Part shown: positions 5,871 through 15,335 of the stretch, in pieces
How positions within the stretch are numbered: the first letter of the stretch is position 1
Layout of the letters: each line of letters starts with the position of its first letter
From: Thermomicrobiales bacterium
GTDB taxonomy: Bacteria; Chloroflexota; Chloroflexia; Thermomicrobiales; CFX8
Assembly (NCBI GenBank): GCA_023954495.1
Contig: JAMLIA010000026.1
Coordinates: forward strand, 1 to 42,119
DNA: 42,119 nucleotides
Direction of reading: 5' to 3'
The notes under the pieces: generated by a model
Told to the model about the DNA's origin: nothing
Databases searched by the model: none
The model's input: only the letters and a program-made list of their open reading frames with translations
Position numbers and translations under genes: made by a program

Positions 5871-8525
5871 TTACGGGATCGGTGTTGGCGATGCGGACAG
5901 TGGCCGGGCGGTGGCCGGAGCCGGGCGAAGCTGCTCGACGAACGTGACGATGGCCGTGATGTCGTCCTGAGTCAGCGTCGCGACATGCTCGGTGATCTTC
6001 GTCGCGATCTGCTCATTAGTCAGACCGGCGAACGTCGTATCCACCAGCGTCTTGTAATCGCCATCCGTCAGTGCCGCGATCTCTTCGGCCGGCAGGTTGG
6101 CGATGGCGATGTGCCGCTTGAGCGCCTCACTGACCAGCGCGTTCATCTCGTCAGCCGGGACCTCCGCGTAAGCTGGGTCCTTGGCAATCACTGCGGCCAC
6201 AACATCGTCGACCGTCTGATAGGTCGGTGTCGTCGGCTCAGTCGGTTCCGGCGTTGCCGTCGGTTCGGCCGGCTCGGTTGGCTCCGGCGACGGAATCGGC
6301 GTTGGCTCAACGGTCGGCTCGGTCGTCGGTTCTACGGTCGGCTCCGTTGTCGGGCTTGGCTCGACGGTCGGCTCAGTCGTCGGCAGCGGCGTTGGCGTTG
6401 CCTCAACAGGCGCGGTTGGCTCCGGTGTCGGCGTGACCGCAGGTTCGGTCGGTTCCGGCGTTGGCGTCGGCTCGACAACCTCGTCCGTCACGTCCGGCGT
6501 CGGCTCGACAGGTGGGACCGGCGGTACGGCGGGCACCGGGTCGCTGCCAAGGTGATAGACCTCGACCGAGTTGTTGCGATCCAGGCCGAGCGCGGTGAAC
6601 GCTTCCCAGTTCATTTCAATGACCCAGTGGGCCAGCCAGCTGCCCAGGTGCGGGTCGGCGACCATGTCACCGACGGTGCAATCGATCGTCACACCGTTGG
6701 CGGAGAGGCGCAGCTTGTAGCCGGGGATGTAGCCCGGTCGCACGCAGTAGTAACCGTTGGGATCGTCCTGCCACCCCGGAGCGATCAGGTTCCAGCTCTC
6801 GTACAGCCGGAGCGTGCGCTCCCACCAGGCGCGGTCGTAGCTCGGCGAATAGTAGGCTGAGTGCCCTGCGCCGAGGAGCTGCCCGACTTCGGAGCCAGGT
6901 GCTGGCGTGACCGGTGCCGATGGGTACTGCGCCAGCAGTGTGTCGCGCATCTGCACGACCTTCTCGACGAAGACCTGCTGGGCCGGATCGTTGTCATCCG
7001 GCTGGCCGCCCGAGTAGTAATCGGCAACGATGTCAGCGAAGTTCAGCGACTGCGGGTTCCAGCGGGCGACGTCGCGCGCGGCGTAGGCAGCGTTCAGACC
7101 CGGATCGGACATGACCGTCTTGATCGTGATCTCCTCATCGGAGACCTGCAAGCGGGTCATCGAGCCGTCGGAGCCAGCGACAACCGCGTTGATCGCCGTG
7201 TTGGTGTTGGTCTGCGTCTGCGTGTCGGTCGGCTCGGCGGTCGCGGTCGGCTCCGGTGTGATCACCACCTCAACGGGTGGCGTGGTCTTTGAGGTCGTCT
7301 TCGTCGTCACCGTGCCGGACTTGGCGGTTGCCGCAGCCTTGGCCTTTTCCTCAGCCAGCTTCTCGGCGGTCGACTTCTCCGGGACACCCAGCTCCATCGC
7401 AGCCTCAGGCCGCAGGCCGAGGATGCCCTTGCCGCCGTTCTTCAGCGTTGCGGACGGGTTGCCGTTTGATGCAACCAGCTCGATCGCTGCCAGCAGGTGC
7501 GGATCGATCAGATTCGCTGTCGCGGCAGCAACGATCTCTTCACCGAACGGGATGCTGCTGGCCAACGGCACCAGCGACGGGTTCGTCGGCTGCGACAGGT
7601 TGCGCCACAGGCGATAGTGCAAGCCGACATCGGTCGATTCGACGCGCGGCCCCTCTGGCGCGTTCGGTCGATAGACCAGCACGCGGCGCTCGAAGGCCTG
7701 AATCATGACACGTTCCGGCTGGCCGCCAATCGTCGTATCGAGCCAGTACGGCTCAGTCAGCGGATGACCCAGCAGATACAGGTCGGGATAGGGCTGATTC
7801 GACGCCCAGGTGTTGAATGGCTCAGCGATGTTGTGGGCGGTGACGGCATCAAACGCGCCGATCGAGACGATCGAATCAGCGACTGCGCCGAGCGTGACAA
7901 CGCCGGATGCATCCACCAGCGCCGTCACCATCGCGTCCGGTGTGGCGGAACGCGGAACGACCGAGTCGTGCTCAACCAGTCCGAGGCCGGAGCGCGTTGT
8001 CGTCGGAGTATCAACTGAAGCGAGCGGCGCGAGTGTCGCGTAGGTCAGTGCCTGTGCCTGCGCCGCATCACCGACGACGGGGATCGTCGCCCGGCCACGC
8101 TTGACCTCGACATCATCACCGAACGGGATTTCGCCGGTCAGCATCTCGCGGACGAGCGAAGCGGGAACGACGTACCACGGGTTTGATTGGTCTTCAGAAG
8201 GATCGGGAATATCGAGGCGACCCTTTTCGTAATAGACCATCGAGCGCAGACCAGTCGGGCTGTCCTGCTGATACTCAACTGCAAGAGCAAGCGGCTGCTC
8301 GCCCCATAGCCACGGCTGGCCGGTGAGCGCGGCGTCACCGTCGCCTTGTTGCCAGGCCGCCTGAATCGCCGGGTTCACCTCTGGTGCGGGCGCAACCGAA
8401 GTCGTTACCGGCAGGTCTTCCTCAGCGCGGGCAATGAGTGCGGATTGCAATGGTGCGATCAAAGCGAGGAGCAATGCGAACGTCACGACAATCGTTCGCA
8501 GCCACGCCGGTGGGTGAAACGTCAC
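5871..8525 (-). CDS. Large exported protein with degenerate lysozyme-like domain and Pro/Thr-rich stalk
   Basis: An 884-residue secreted protein. It starts with a signal peptide (basic n-region, then IVVTFALLLALIAP and a small-residue site near residue 35). Residues about 50-310 contain two copies of an extracellular module common in Chloroflexota (YYEKGRLDIP...; LLGHPLTEPYW...VMIQAFERRVLVY). Residues about 340-520 resemble a soluble lytic transglycosylase fold (HLLAAIELVASNGNPSA), but the catalytic Glu of the VES motif is Ala352. A low-complexity PTEP-type stalk spans about 668-766, followed by a 110-residue helical C-terminal domain. GTG 8525 was chosen because GGGAAGG lies 6 bases upstream; the frame is open to 8615. 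It is probably a cell-surface peptidoglycan-binding or adhesion protein rather than an active muralytic enzyme. Confidence 0.8.
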   Translation of the reverse strand: MTFHPPAWLRTIVVTFALLLALIAPLQSALIARAEEDLPVTTSVAPAPEVNPAIQAAWQQGDGDAALTGQPWLWGEQPLALAVEYQQDSPTGLRSMVYYEKGRLDIPDPSEDQSNPWYVVPASLVREMLTGEIPFGDDVEVKRGRATIPVVGDAAQAQALTYATLAPLASVDTPTTTRSGLGLVEHDSVVPRSATPDAMVTALVDASGVVTLGAVADSIVSIGAFDAVTAHNIAEPFNTWASNQPYPDLYLLGHPLTEPYWLDTTIGGQPERVMIQAFERRVLVYRPNAPEGPRVESTDVGLHYRLWRNLSQPTNPSLVPLASSIPFGEEIVAAATANLIDPHLLAAIELVASNGNPSATLKNGGKGILGLRPEAAMELGVPEKSTAEKLAEEKAKAAATAKSGTVTTKTTSKTTPPVEVVITPEPTATAEPTDTQTQTNTNTAINAVVAGSDGSMTRLQVSDEEITIKTVMSDPGLNAAYAARDVARWNPQSLNFADIVADYYSGGQPDDNDPAQQVFVEKVVQMRDTLLAQYPSAPVTPAPGSEVGQLLGAGHSAYYSPSYDRAWWERTLRLYESWNLIAPGWQDDPNGYYCVRPGYIPGYKLRLSANGVTIDCTVGDMVADPHLGSWLAHWVIEMNWEAFTALGLDRNNSVEVYHLGSDPVPAVPPVPPVEPTPDVTDEVVEPTPTPEPTEPAVTPTPEPTAPVEATPTPLPTTEPTVEPSPTTEPTVEPTTEPTVEPTPIPSPEPTEPAEPTATPEPTEPTTPTYQTVDDVVAAVIAKDPAYAEVPADEMNALVSEALKRHIAIANLPAEEIAALTDGDYKTLVDTTFAGLTNEQIATKITEHVATLTQDDITAIVTFVEQLRPAPATARPLSASPTPIP
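6228..6516 (-). repeat. Coding low-complexity repeat (Pro-Thr-Glu stalk)
   Basis: A run of degenerate GTCGGCTCGACGGT-like units inside the large exported protein encodes about 100 residues of PTEPTVEP/PTPEPTEP repeats. Such sequences usually form an extended, often O-glycosylated spacer. Unit number is likely to vary between strains; the repeat is coding and in frame. Confidence 0.8.
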
Positions 8526-8799
8526 AATGATCCTTCCCGCCACAGGATTGCACAGCATCGTGCAGCATCCGTGGTTGAGCGTTCTTGCTTGACAGCATAC
8601 CGGTATCAGCGCCATTCGTCATCCCTGCAATCATGACGACAAGGCAATCTGCCAATACCGGATGGCCCGTGGATTGTACCGAGGAGGCTTCCCATCAGCC
8701 AAACCAACGCTGCCACGCAACAGATCACGCAGGCATACTTGCCCGCAGAACGGTTGCTCTACCGTTTACAACGAACGAAGTCGGGACAAGGATGCATAC

Positions 8800-9108
8800 A
8801 TGCCGCAGTTCATCACGGTTGCCCGGGCCGAGGAGATCCCGGTCGGGACGCCGAAGCAGGTCTTTGTCGAGGATCAGCCGATCGCAATCTGCAACGTCGA
8901 CGGCGAGTTTTTCGCCATCAGCGACATCTGCACCCACGATGCCTACTACCTTTCATATGGCAGGCTCGATGGAGATGAGATCGAATGCCCGATGCACCGG
9001 GCTGTCTTCAACGTCCGTACTGGTGAAGTGGAAATTCCGCCGGCGGAGAAATCACTACGCACATTCGCTTGCCGCGTCGTCGATGGCGAGGTGCAGATCG
9101 AGGTCTAA
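8800..9108 (+). CDS. Rieske-type [2Fe-2S] ferredoxin
   Basis: The 102-residue stand-alone Rieske domain has both ligand pairs: Cys44 and His46 in DICTHDAYY, Cys63 and His66 in ECPMHRAVF. In most ferredoxins of this kind the second box reads CPxHG; here Arg follows His. It is soluble, lacks an export signal, and probably carries electrons for a dioxygenase or other oxidoreductase not visible nearby. ATG 8800 has CAAGGA 7 bases upstream; the frame continues upstream to 8662, but that sequence does not look like protein. The gene is divergent from the exported protein and converges with a membrane-protein gene 5 bases beyond its stop. Confidence 0.9.
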   Translation: MPQFITVARAEEIPVGTPKQVFVEDQPIAICNVDGEFFAISDICTHDAYYLSYGRLDGDEIECPMHRAVFNVRTGEVEIPPAEKSLRTFACRVVDGEVQIEV

Positions 9109-9112
9109 CTCA

Positions 9113-9502
9113 TCACAATGCCAGAGGCTTGTCCTCAGTGATCCAGCGCGCCACCCGGCCGGTCCAGACCGGGCCCAGCACGCCAATCGCCATCCATATA
9201 AACGCTTCAACCGTGATGCTCATACGCGTTTCGTCGGGTCCGGGATCACTGTAATCGCCAAGCACGAACATGGCGATCCACTGGATCAGGACGGCAGCGA
9301 GCCAGATCAGCCAGACGTGTCGCGGTCGGAACACGAAGCCGACCGCGAGCGCCACAACTGGGAGCAGCAGCAGCGGCAGAATGTTGTCCGCGTCCGAATT
9401 CCAGACAACCCAGAAGATCGGCGCAATCAGCACCAGCATCGACAGCCAGTGCTCGCGCGCGGCGGTAGACAGCCATGCAGATAGATGCAACGACCGTGTC
9501 AT
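9113..9502 (-). CDS. Small integral membrane protein, unknown function
   Basis: The 129-residue protein has about four hydrophobic segments (WLSMLVLIAPIFWVVW; ILPLLLLPVVALAVGFVF; VWLIWLAAVLIQWIAMFVL; AFIWMAIGVLGPVW). I do not recognise the family. ATG 9502 is preceded by AGGAGGG (about 9507-9513); an ATG at 9520 lies before this site and is less likely. It follows the amidase gene on the same strand after 89 bases, so it may be the last gene of the leftward catabolic operon, but no functional link is visible. Confidence 0.72.
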   Translation of the reverse strand: MTRSLHLSAWLSTAAREHWLSMLVLIAPIFWVVWNSDADNILPLLLLPVVALAVGFVFRPRHVWLIWLAAVLIQWIAMFVLGDYSDPGPDETRMSITVEAFIWMAIGVLGPVWTGRVARWITEDKPLAL

Positions 9503-9591
9503 GGTGCCCTCCTTGTCCATTCCACGAGGAGCCTACGCCCGGACGAATGTCACCAGCGCAATACGCGGCTCGGCACTATGTCAGTCTCGTA

Positions 9592-11007
9592 TCAGACCGG
9601 CGGTCGCGCGTCCGCCCATGGTGCCGCTGCCTCGAACGCTGCCGAGGCGCGCAGGCACAGGTCGTCGCGATGCCACGGAGCGACAATCTGCAGACCGACC
9701 GGCATGCCTTCGGACGTGAACCCGCAGGGAACCGACGAAGCCGGCCAGCCGGTGACATTGAATGGGAACATGAACGGCCAGCGCCCGCCGGAGAGCTGCT
9801 GAACCGACTGTCCGTCGATATCACCTGGCTGACTGTCATACGGCCAGGCAACGCAGGGCATCGCCGGGGTCAGCAACAGGTCGTACTGATCCATGAACGC
9901 ACGCGCCTGATCGTAGAACGCGGCTCGCGATGTCAATGCGCTGAGCAGCTCGCCGGTCGTGATGTTCTTTCCGATTTCAATAATGGCTGCCATGCTCGGA
10001 TCAACCCACTCCGGGCGATCCGCCACCTGCGGCCCGTACTTGGCAGCGATGCCGGAACGATAGAGGATCGCGTGCCAGTCGGCGGGAATGTCCCAGCCCG
10101 GGTTGGCCTCCACAACCTCGCAGCCGAGATCGGCGAAGCGCTGCGCTGCCGCCTCGGTCAGTGCACGAATCTCCGGATCGACCGGCGCGTAGCCGAGGTC
10201 GGCGCTCCAGGCGACACGCAACCCCTTCAGGTCGCCGTCGCAGGCGGCCAGGTAGTCGTCCGGCTGCGCGTCGATCGAGAGCGGGTCGCGATGGTCCGGG
10301 CCGGCCATCACCGACAGCAGCAGCGCCGAGTCACGGACCGTCCGCGACATCGGGCCGACGTGCGAGCGCGTCGTCCAGTAGTCGGCGCTGGGCCAGAACG
10401 GCACCCGACCGAACGACGGCTTCAGTCCATAGATGCCACACAGCGCTGCCGGGATGCGGATTGACCCTGCGCCGTCCGAGCCGAGCGCCAGGGGCCCAGC
10501 ACCAACGGCGACTGCCGCACCGGCTCCACCACTGGACGCACCCGAGGTGCGCTCGAGGTTCCACGGGTTGCGCGTCGCCTCCATCAGCAGGTTGTCGCAC
10601 ATGTCCTTGTGGCCGAACGCAGGGGTGTTGGTCTTGCCGAAGATGATGGCTCCGGCATCGCGGATACGCTCGACCGAAGGGGCATCGAAGTCCGGCACGT
10701 TGTTCTCGAAGAACTTCGAGCCGTTCGTCATGCGCATGCCCTTGGAGGCGAACAGGTCCTTGATCGAGACGGGGATGCCGTGCAGCGGCCCGAGGTCGTC
10801 GCCGCGAGCCACTGCCGCTTCGGCCTCACGCGCGGCCGCCAGTGCCCCATCAGCGTCGAGCGTCATGAAGGCGTGGACCGAAGGTTCGGCTTCAATGCAG
10901 CGAGCCAGCACCGCCTCCATCAGCTCGACCGGCGAGAGCCGCTTGGCGCGAATCTCTTCACGGAGCTCCGTTGCCGGTGTGAAGCACAGGTCAGTTGTTG
11001 ACGACAT
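9592..11007 (-). CDS. Amidase-signature family amidase
   Basis: The 471-residue amidase hydrolyses a carboxamide of unknown identity. The Ser-cisSer-Lys triad is in place: Lys83 (PVSIKDLF), the Ser pair 158-159 in TSGASSGGAGAAVA, and the nucleophile Ser182 in GSDGAGSIRIPAALCG. The family normally has GSD.GGS; one Gly is Ala here, which is tolerated. It is not GatA, because no gatB/gatC neighbours are present and the C-terminal half differs. The start is ATG 11007 with GGGAGGGGAG upstream. It lies 34 bases after the transketolase stop and belongs to the leftward operon headed by the IclR gene, where it may release ammonia or an amine from an imported amide. Confidence 0.92.
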   Translation of the reverse strand: MSSTTDLCFTPATELREEIRAKRLSPVELMEAVLARCIEAEPSVHAFMTLDADGALAAAREAEAAVARGDDLGPLHGIPVSIKDLFASKGMRMTNGSKFFENNVPDFDAPSVERIRDAGAIIFGKTNTPAFGHKDMCDNLLMEATRNPWNLERTSGASSGGAGAAVAVGAGPLALGSDGAGSIRIPAALCGIYGLKPSFGRVPFWPSADYWTTRSHVGPMSRTVRDSALLLSVMAGPDHRDPLSIDAQPDDYLAACDGDLKGLRVAWSADLGYAPVDPEIRALTEAAAQRFADLGCEVVEANPGWDIPADWHAILYRSGIAAKYGPQVADRPEWVDPSMAAIIEIGKNITTGELLSALTSRAAFYDQARAFMDQYDLLLTPAMPCVAWPYDSQPGDIDGQSVQQLSGGRWPFMFPFNVTGWPASSVPCGFTSEGMPVGLQIVAPWHRDDLCLRASAAFEAAAPWADARPPV

Positions 11008-11041
11008 GATTTCTCCCCTCCCGTTCCCAACGTCTCGATGC

Positions 11042-13025
11042 TCAGGCGAGCGACGCGTACCACTCGCGGACAACAGCAGTGATGCCCGGGCCGTCGAGCT
11101 GGTAGTGCGCATACAGCGCTGCTGGTGGGCCGATCACTGCAAACTCGTCGTAGATGCCGTGGCGCCGCGATCCCCTCCTCGGCCAGCACCTCGGCAACTG
11201 CAGAGCCCAGCCCGCCGGTGATGTTGTGTTCCTCGACGGTGATGATCCGCCCGGTTTCGCGAGCGGCGCGGATGATGGCCTCGCGATCCAGCGGACGAAC
11301 CGTGTGCAGGTCGAGCAGGCGGCAGTCGATCCCCTCGCTCGCCAACGCCTCGACCGCCTCGACTGCTGCCGCCATCGTCAGGCCGTTCGTGATAATAGTC
11401 AGGTCGCTGCCGTCGCGATAGGTGATCGCCTTACCAAACTCAAAGTCCGGCACGCCCTCGTGGTAGACGACCGGCTCCCGGCCGCGACCGAGCCGGAAGT
11501 AGATCGGCCCCGGCCAATTGAGCGACGCTTCGATGCCGGCCTGAATCGACGGCGCATCGGCTGGGCAGAAGACGGTCAGGTTCGCCATCGTCCGGGTGAT
11601 CGACAGATCCTCCAGCGCGTGGTGGTTCGTGCCGTAATAGCCCATCGTGATGCCGGCGTGGTGGGCCAGCACGCGCACCGGCAGGTCGTTGTAGGCCAGG
11701 TCGGTGCGGATGTGCTCGGCAGCGAGCAGCGCGACGAACGCGGCGAAGGTGCCAATGAAGGGCATTTTGCCGCACGCCGCCATGCCGGCCGCGACCGAGA
11801 CCATGTTCTGTTCGGCGATGCCGACGTTGACGAAGCGCTCCGGCCACTCCTCGGCGAAGTCGCTGAGACGATTCGAGTGCTTCAGGTCGGCGGTCAACCC
11901 AACGATCTCAGGATGCTGTCCAGCCAGCCCGGCCAGTACCCGCCCGGAGACAGCCTCCGTCGTCTGTTTCGCCGAGGTTGTCAGGCTCCAGGAGCGCTTG
12001 TCGTGCAGCTCGGTTGGCGGCGCAGCGCTGGGTGGCGTAACAATCGAGACGGGCGCGGTGGCGCTGGTGCGCTCACTCGCCGGCTTCGCGCGCGCGATCG
12101 TCGCCCGCTCGGCGCGATGCTGTCGCGCCCAGTCGACGTGATCGCCGTAGGCGGGGGCCGGATCGTCGCCGACCAGCTCGGCCATCGCCCGGTCGTAGTC
12201 CTCGCCGAGTAGCAGGCCCAGGTGCCACTCCCGCGAGAGGTCCATGAACGACAGGCCGTAGCCTTTGCGCGTGTGGGCAATGATGCAGAGTGGTCGCGGG
12301 TCGGTCCGCTGATCGAGCGCGTCGAACGCATCGACCAATGCGCCGAGGTCGTGGCCGTCGATCTCCCAGACTTCCCACTTAAAGGCGCGGAACTTGTCGG
12401 CCAGCGGCTCGATCGGCATGACTTCTTCGGTGAAGCCGTCCAGCGACATCTGGTTGCGGTCGACGATGGCGACGAGATTCGAGAGCTCGAAGTTACCGGC
12501 GGCCATCATGGCCTCGTAGTTCTGACCCTCATTCATCTCGCCATCGCCGAGCAGGCAGTAGACGCGATAGTCCAGCCCGTCCATCCGCCCGGCCAGCGCC
12601 ATACCGGCCGACACTGAGAGGTTGTGGCCCAGCGAGCCGGACGAGAAGTCCGCGCCGGGGATCAGCTTCATATCGGGATGGTCGCCGAACGGGCTGCCGA
12701 CACGGGTGTAGGTATCGAGGAGCGACGGCTCGTAGTAGCCCAGATCGGCGAGCAGCGGATACTGTCCGACAGCGACGTGCCCCTTGCCGAGCACCAGGCG
12801 GTCGCGATTCTCCCAGCGTGGCTCCTCCGGTCGAATGCGCAGCGTGTGATAGTAGAGCGCCGAAAAGATCTCGGCACAGGAGAAGACGCTCGTGTAGTGC
12901 CCGCTCTTGGCAATCGCGATCAGCCGCAGCGTCTCTGTCCGCACGAACTTCGCACGGTCGGCCAACACCGCCAGCAATTGTTCGCGTCCCGCAGTGTCGG
13001 TCGTTGTAACCTGCTCGTCCCGCAT
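11042..13025 (-). CDS. Transketolase, fused N- and C-halves, interrupted by a one-base frameshift near the C-terminus
   Basis: A thiamine-diphosphate transketolase of about 660 residues. The N-half has GDGEMNEGQNYEAMMAAGNF and DRNQMSLDG (TPP/metal motif). After an Ala/Pro/Ser/Thr-rich linker (about 295-345), the C-half has the pyrimidine-domain glutamate motif VNVGIAEQNM and the C-terminal domain. The two halves are separate genes in many archaea and bacteria. The frame breaks at the CCCC run 11172-11175: removing one base gives SRRHGIYDEFAVIGPP and a stop at 11042, exactly as expected for the family. The uncorrected frame runs on to 10920 into the amidase gene. ATG 13025 has GGGAGGAAG upstream. 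It sits between the aminotransferase and amidase genes of the same operon. Confidence 0.88.
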
Positions 13026-13059
13026 TGAACTCTTCCTCCCTCAGGCGTCTGCACGCCGA

Positions 13060-14328
13060 CTATCCCTCGCCGTGAACCTCTCGCACCCTGGCGAACGCGG
13101 CATCGGTGCGCTGCAGCGCCTCGGCCACGTCATCTTCAGTGAGTGCTGTCGAGAGGAACCAGTTGTGCCAGGGGTGCATGTAGACACCGCAGCGCGCAGC
13201 CTCGGCACTAAACGTGAACGCGCGCTCGAACTCGGTGTCCTGAACAAAGCTCATGAATGGGACGGTGACCGGGCCGGTCTGGCGGATGCTGAGCCCATGA
13301 GAAGCGGCCTGCGCCGCCAGACCTTCACGGAGCACCGCGCCGACGCGCTCCATCTGGTGGATGCCGTCGGTCTCTCGCAGCGTCTGAATCGTCGCGATCG
13401 AGGCAGCCATCGGCACGCCGGAGAACCAGTAGGAACCGGTCGAATAGATGCTCGCGGCGGCGTCACGCGCTGCTTCGTTTCCCAGCACTGCCGCGAGCGG
13501 CTGGCCGTTCGCGATCGCCTTACAGTAGGTCAGCAGATCGGGCTCGACGCCGAGCGGCGCCCAACTGCCGCCCATGTCGATACGGAATCCGGCGCGGATA
13601 TCATCGAGGATAAGCAGTGCGCCGGTGTCGTCGCACACGTCGCGCAGCCCGCGTGCGAACTCCGGATCGACAAGCTCCTGGTCATACCAGGCATCGTGGC
13701 GGAACGGCGTTACGAGCACAGCAGCCAGGTCGGTACCAGCCTGACCCGCCGCCGCGTGGACACTCTCCAGATCGTTATAGGTATAGAAGAGCTGATTGGC
13801 GCGATCTTCCGGCGTCACCCCAGCGCCGCGCGGCGTGCACCAGGGTGCAGCACCGTGATACGCGCCGGTCGCGCGCAGAATCGTCTTGCGGCCGGTGTGC
13901 GCGCGTGCCACCGATACCGCGTAGGTCGTGGCATCGGTGCCGTTCTTGGCGAACCACGCCCAGTCGGCGTGCGGGGTGATATCGACCAGCAGCTCGGCAA
14001 GCTCGACCCAGCGCTCGGTCGGGCCATTGAAACAGTCCCCCTGCGCCTGTTGCCTGGCAATCGCGTCGACGACAGCAGGATGCTGATAGCCAAGCACGAT
14101 CGGCCCGAAGCCACACATCAGATCGATGTACTCGTGCCCGTCGACATCCCACAACCGGCTGCCCTGCCCGCGCGCGAAGAACTGCGGAAAACCCTCCGGC
14201 AATCGCGCCGTGGACTGATGCCCGTAGACACCTCCCGGCACAACCGCCCGGGCACGCTCCTTCAATGCCGCATTGTGCTGCAGGTGCGCCTCCCCAACGC
14301 TGAGATTCTCCCGACCCGCCACATTCAT
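13060..14328 (-). CDS. Class III PLP aminotransferase (glutamate-1-semialdehyde aminomutase-like)
   Basis: About 422 residues. Motifs: FNGPTERWVELAELL and FAKNGTDATTYAVSVARAH (PLP phosphate helix, with NGTDA in place of the usual SGSEA), AYHGAAPW, ILDDIRAGFR for the pyridine-nitrogen aspartate, and LLTYCKAIANGQPLAAVLG, whose Lys forms the Schiff base. It is distinct from the aminotransferase at the left edge of the window. ATG 14328 is preferred; the frame is open to a GTG at 14391, but that lies within the upstream gene. It starts 44 bases after the phosphotriesterase-family stop and ends 34 bases before the transketolase start, clearly one transcription unit. It probably removes an amino group from the imported compound or its cleavage product. 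Confidence 0.88.
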   Translation of the reverse strand: MNVAGRENLSVGEAHLQHNAALKERARAVVPGGVYGHQSTARLPEGFPQFFARGQGSRLWDVDGHEYIDLMCGFGPIVLGYQHPAVVDAIARQQAQGDCFNGPTERWVELAELLVDITPHADWAWFAKNGTDATTYAVSVARAHTGRKTILRATGAYHGAAPWCTPRGAGVTPEDRANQLFYTYNDLESVHAAAGQAGTDLAAVLVTPFRHDAWYDQELVDPEFARGLRDVCDDTGALLILDDIRAGFRIDMGGSWAPLGVEPDLLTYCKAIANGQPLAAVLGNEAARDAAASIYSTGSYWFSGVPMAASIATIQTLRETDGIHQMERVGAVLREGLAAQAASHGLSIRQTGPVTVPFMSFVQDTEFERAFTFSAEAARCGVYMHPWHNWFLSTALTEDDVAEALQRTDAAFARVREVHGEG

Positions 14329-14372
14329 CCCGCCTGACCTGTCCTCACTTACCGCTGCTGCGGCATCAACGC

Positions 14373-15290
14373 TTATTCGCCGGCTAGCCACCGGCGCGGA
14401 TTCTCGACCAGCATCGTGGTGATCTCTTCGTCGGAGAAGCTAACCTCACGCAACATCACCGGTACCCCCTCAAGCACGTAGGTGTAGCCGGGGCCGCCAT
14501 AGGCGGCGCGCTCGGAGATATGGCAGATGTCCTGAGACAGCAGGATCTGGTTGAGGTAGCCACGGTTGGCCAGCTCGCGCACGCCGTTGATCCGGCGTTG
14601 CTGATCCCAGCCCAGGCGTGGATCGTTACGATCGAACTCGACGTATGCGCCGCGCCTGGCAACTGCTTCGTGGAAGTCCGAGTGCGGATAGTGGTCGCAG
14701 TGGGAGACGACGACCCGGCGCAGGTCGGTGCCTTCCTCCTCCAGGATGTCCAGCAGATCCAGCCCGACCGGCGCGAAGTTGGCGTGCAGCGACATCGGCA
14801 TGCCAGTGATGCGCTGGGCGCGCGCAGCACCGCGCAACGCCCGCTCTTCCAGCGGCGTCACCCACTCGCGCTCGCAGCCGTTCTCGCCGATGACACCCGG
14901 ATAGATGCCGGTGTCGCCGACGCCATGTTCGATTTCGGAGATGATCCAGTCGGTGATCGCGCGCACCGACGATTTCTCGACCGCCGGATCGATGTAGGGA
15001 TTGCGGTAGTAACCACAGCCCATGATGATGTTGAGGCCGGTCTCTTCGGCGACCCGTCGCAGCATCTGCGGATCGCGACCGAAGCAGTCCGTCGTCAGAT
15101 CGACCAGCGTCGATCCGCCGGCATCCTTGAATTGCTGCGCCTCGATGATCGCCAGCTCGAGGTCATCGAGATAGCCATCGCGGCTGCGACTCATCCGGTA
15201 GAGGTCGAGCTGCAAATGTTCGTGCGGCAGGGTGATCCCCAGGTCGTCGCCGGATACCGGCCCGGTTACCGTCATGACTGATGTCGCCAC
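14373..15290 (-). CDS. Phosphotriesterase-family metal-dependent hydrolase (lactonase-like)
   Basis: An amidohydrolase-superfamily TIM barrel of about 305 residues with the binuclear metal ligands in order: the HxH of LPHEHLQLD, a bridging Glu in GVIGENGCE, His in MSLHANFA, His in VVVSHCDHYPH and Asp in LLSQDICH. A Glu at the bridging position (instead of carbamylated Lys) is seen in the phosphotriesterase-homology proteins; many relatives hydrolyse lactones or phosphorylated sugar lactones, not organophosphates. GTG 15290 has GGGGGAG just upstream; ATG 15275 and TTG 15326 are alternatives. It is the second gene of the leftward operon, after IclR, and could open a lactone made by the GMC or Gfo/Idh dehydrogenase. 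Confidence 0.87.
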   Translation of the reverse strand: MATSVMTVTGPVSGDDLGITLPHEHLQLDLYRMSRSRDGYLDDLELAIIEAQQFKDAGGSTLVDLTTDCFGRDPQMLRRVAEETGLNIIMGCGYYRNPYIDPAVEKSSVRAITDWIISEIEHGVGDTGIYPGVIGENGCEREWVTPLEERALRGAARAQRITGMPMSLHANFAPVGLDLLDILEEEGTDLRRVVVSHCDHYPHSDFHEAVARRGAYVEFDRNDPRLGWDQQRRINGVRELANRGYLNQILLSQDICHISERAAYGGPGYTYVLEGVPVMLREVSFSDEEITTMLVENPRRWLAGE

Positions 15291-15335
15291 TGCTCCCCCT
15301 GTCTCCGCACGATTGCCGACCGGCAATCTGCGCGT

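Noticed and set aside
6228-6516. Regular repeats that could suggest a CRISPR array
   Set aside because: The units are short, in frame and encode PTEP-type stalk residues; there are no conserved repeats with unique spacers.
8662-8799. N-terminal extension of the Rieske protein and a second frame from 8695 behind GAGGAGG
   Set aside because: The extension is basic and unstructured, and the second frame would need an ATC start; neither matches a family. ATG 8800 gives a standard Rieske ferredoxin.
11154-14337. Long open frames on the plus strand (352 and 476 codons) opposite the transketolase and aminotransferase genes
   Set aside because: They mirror GC-rich coding sequence on the minus strand, have Arg/His-rich products without domains and no ribosome-binding sites.
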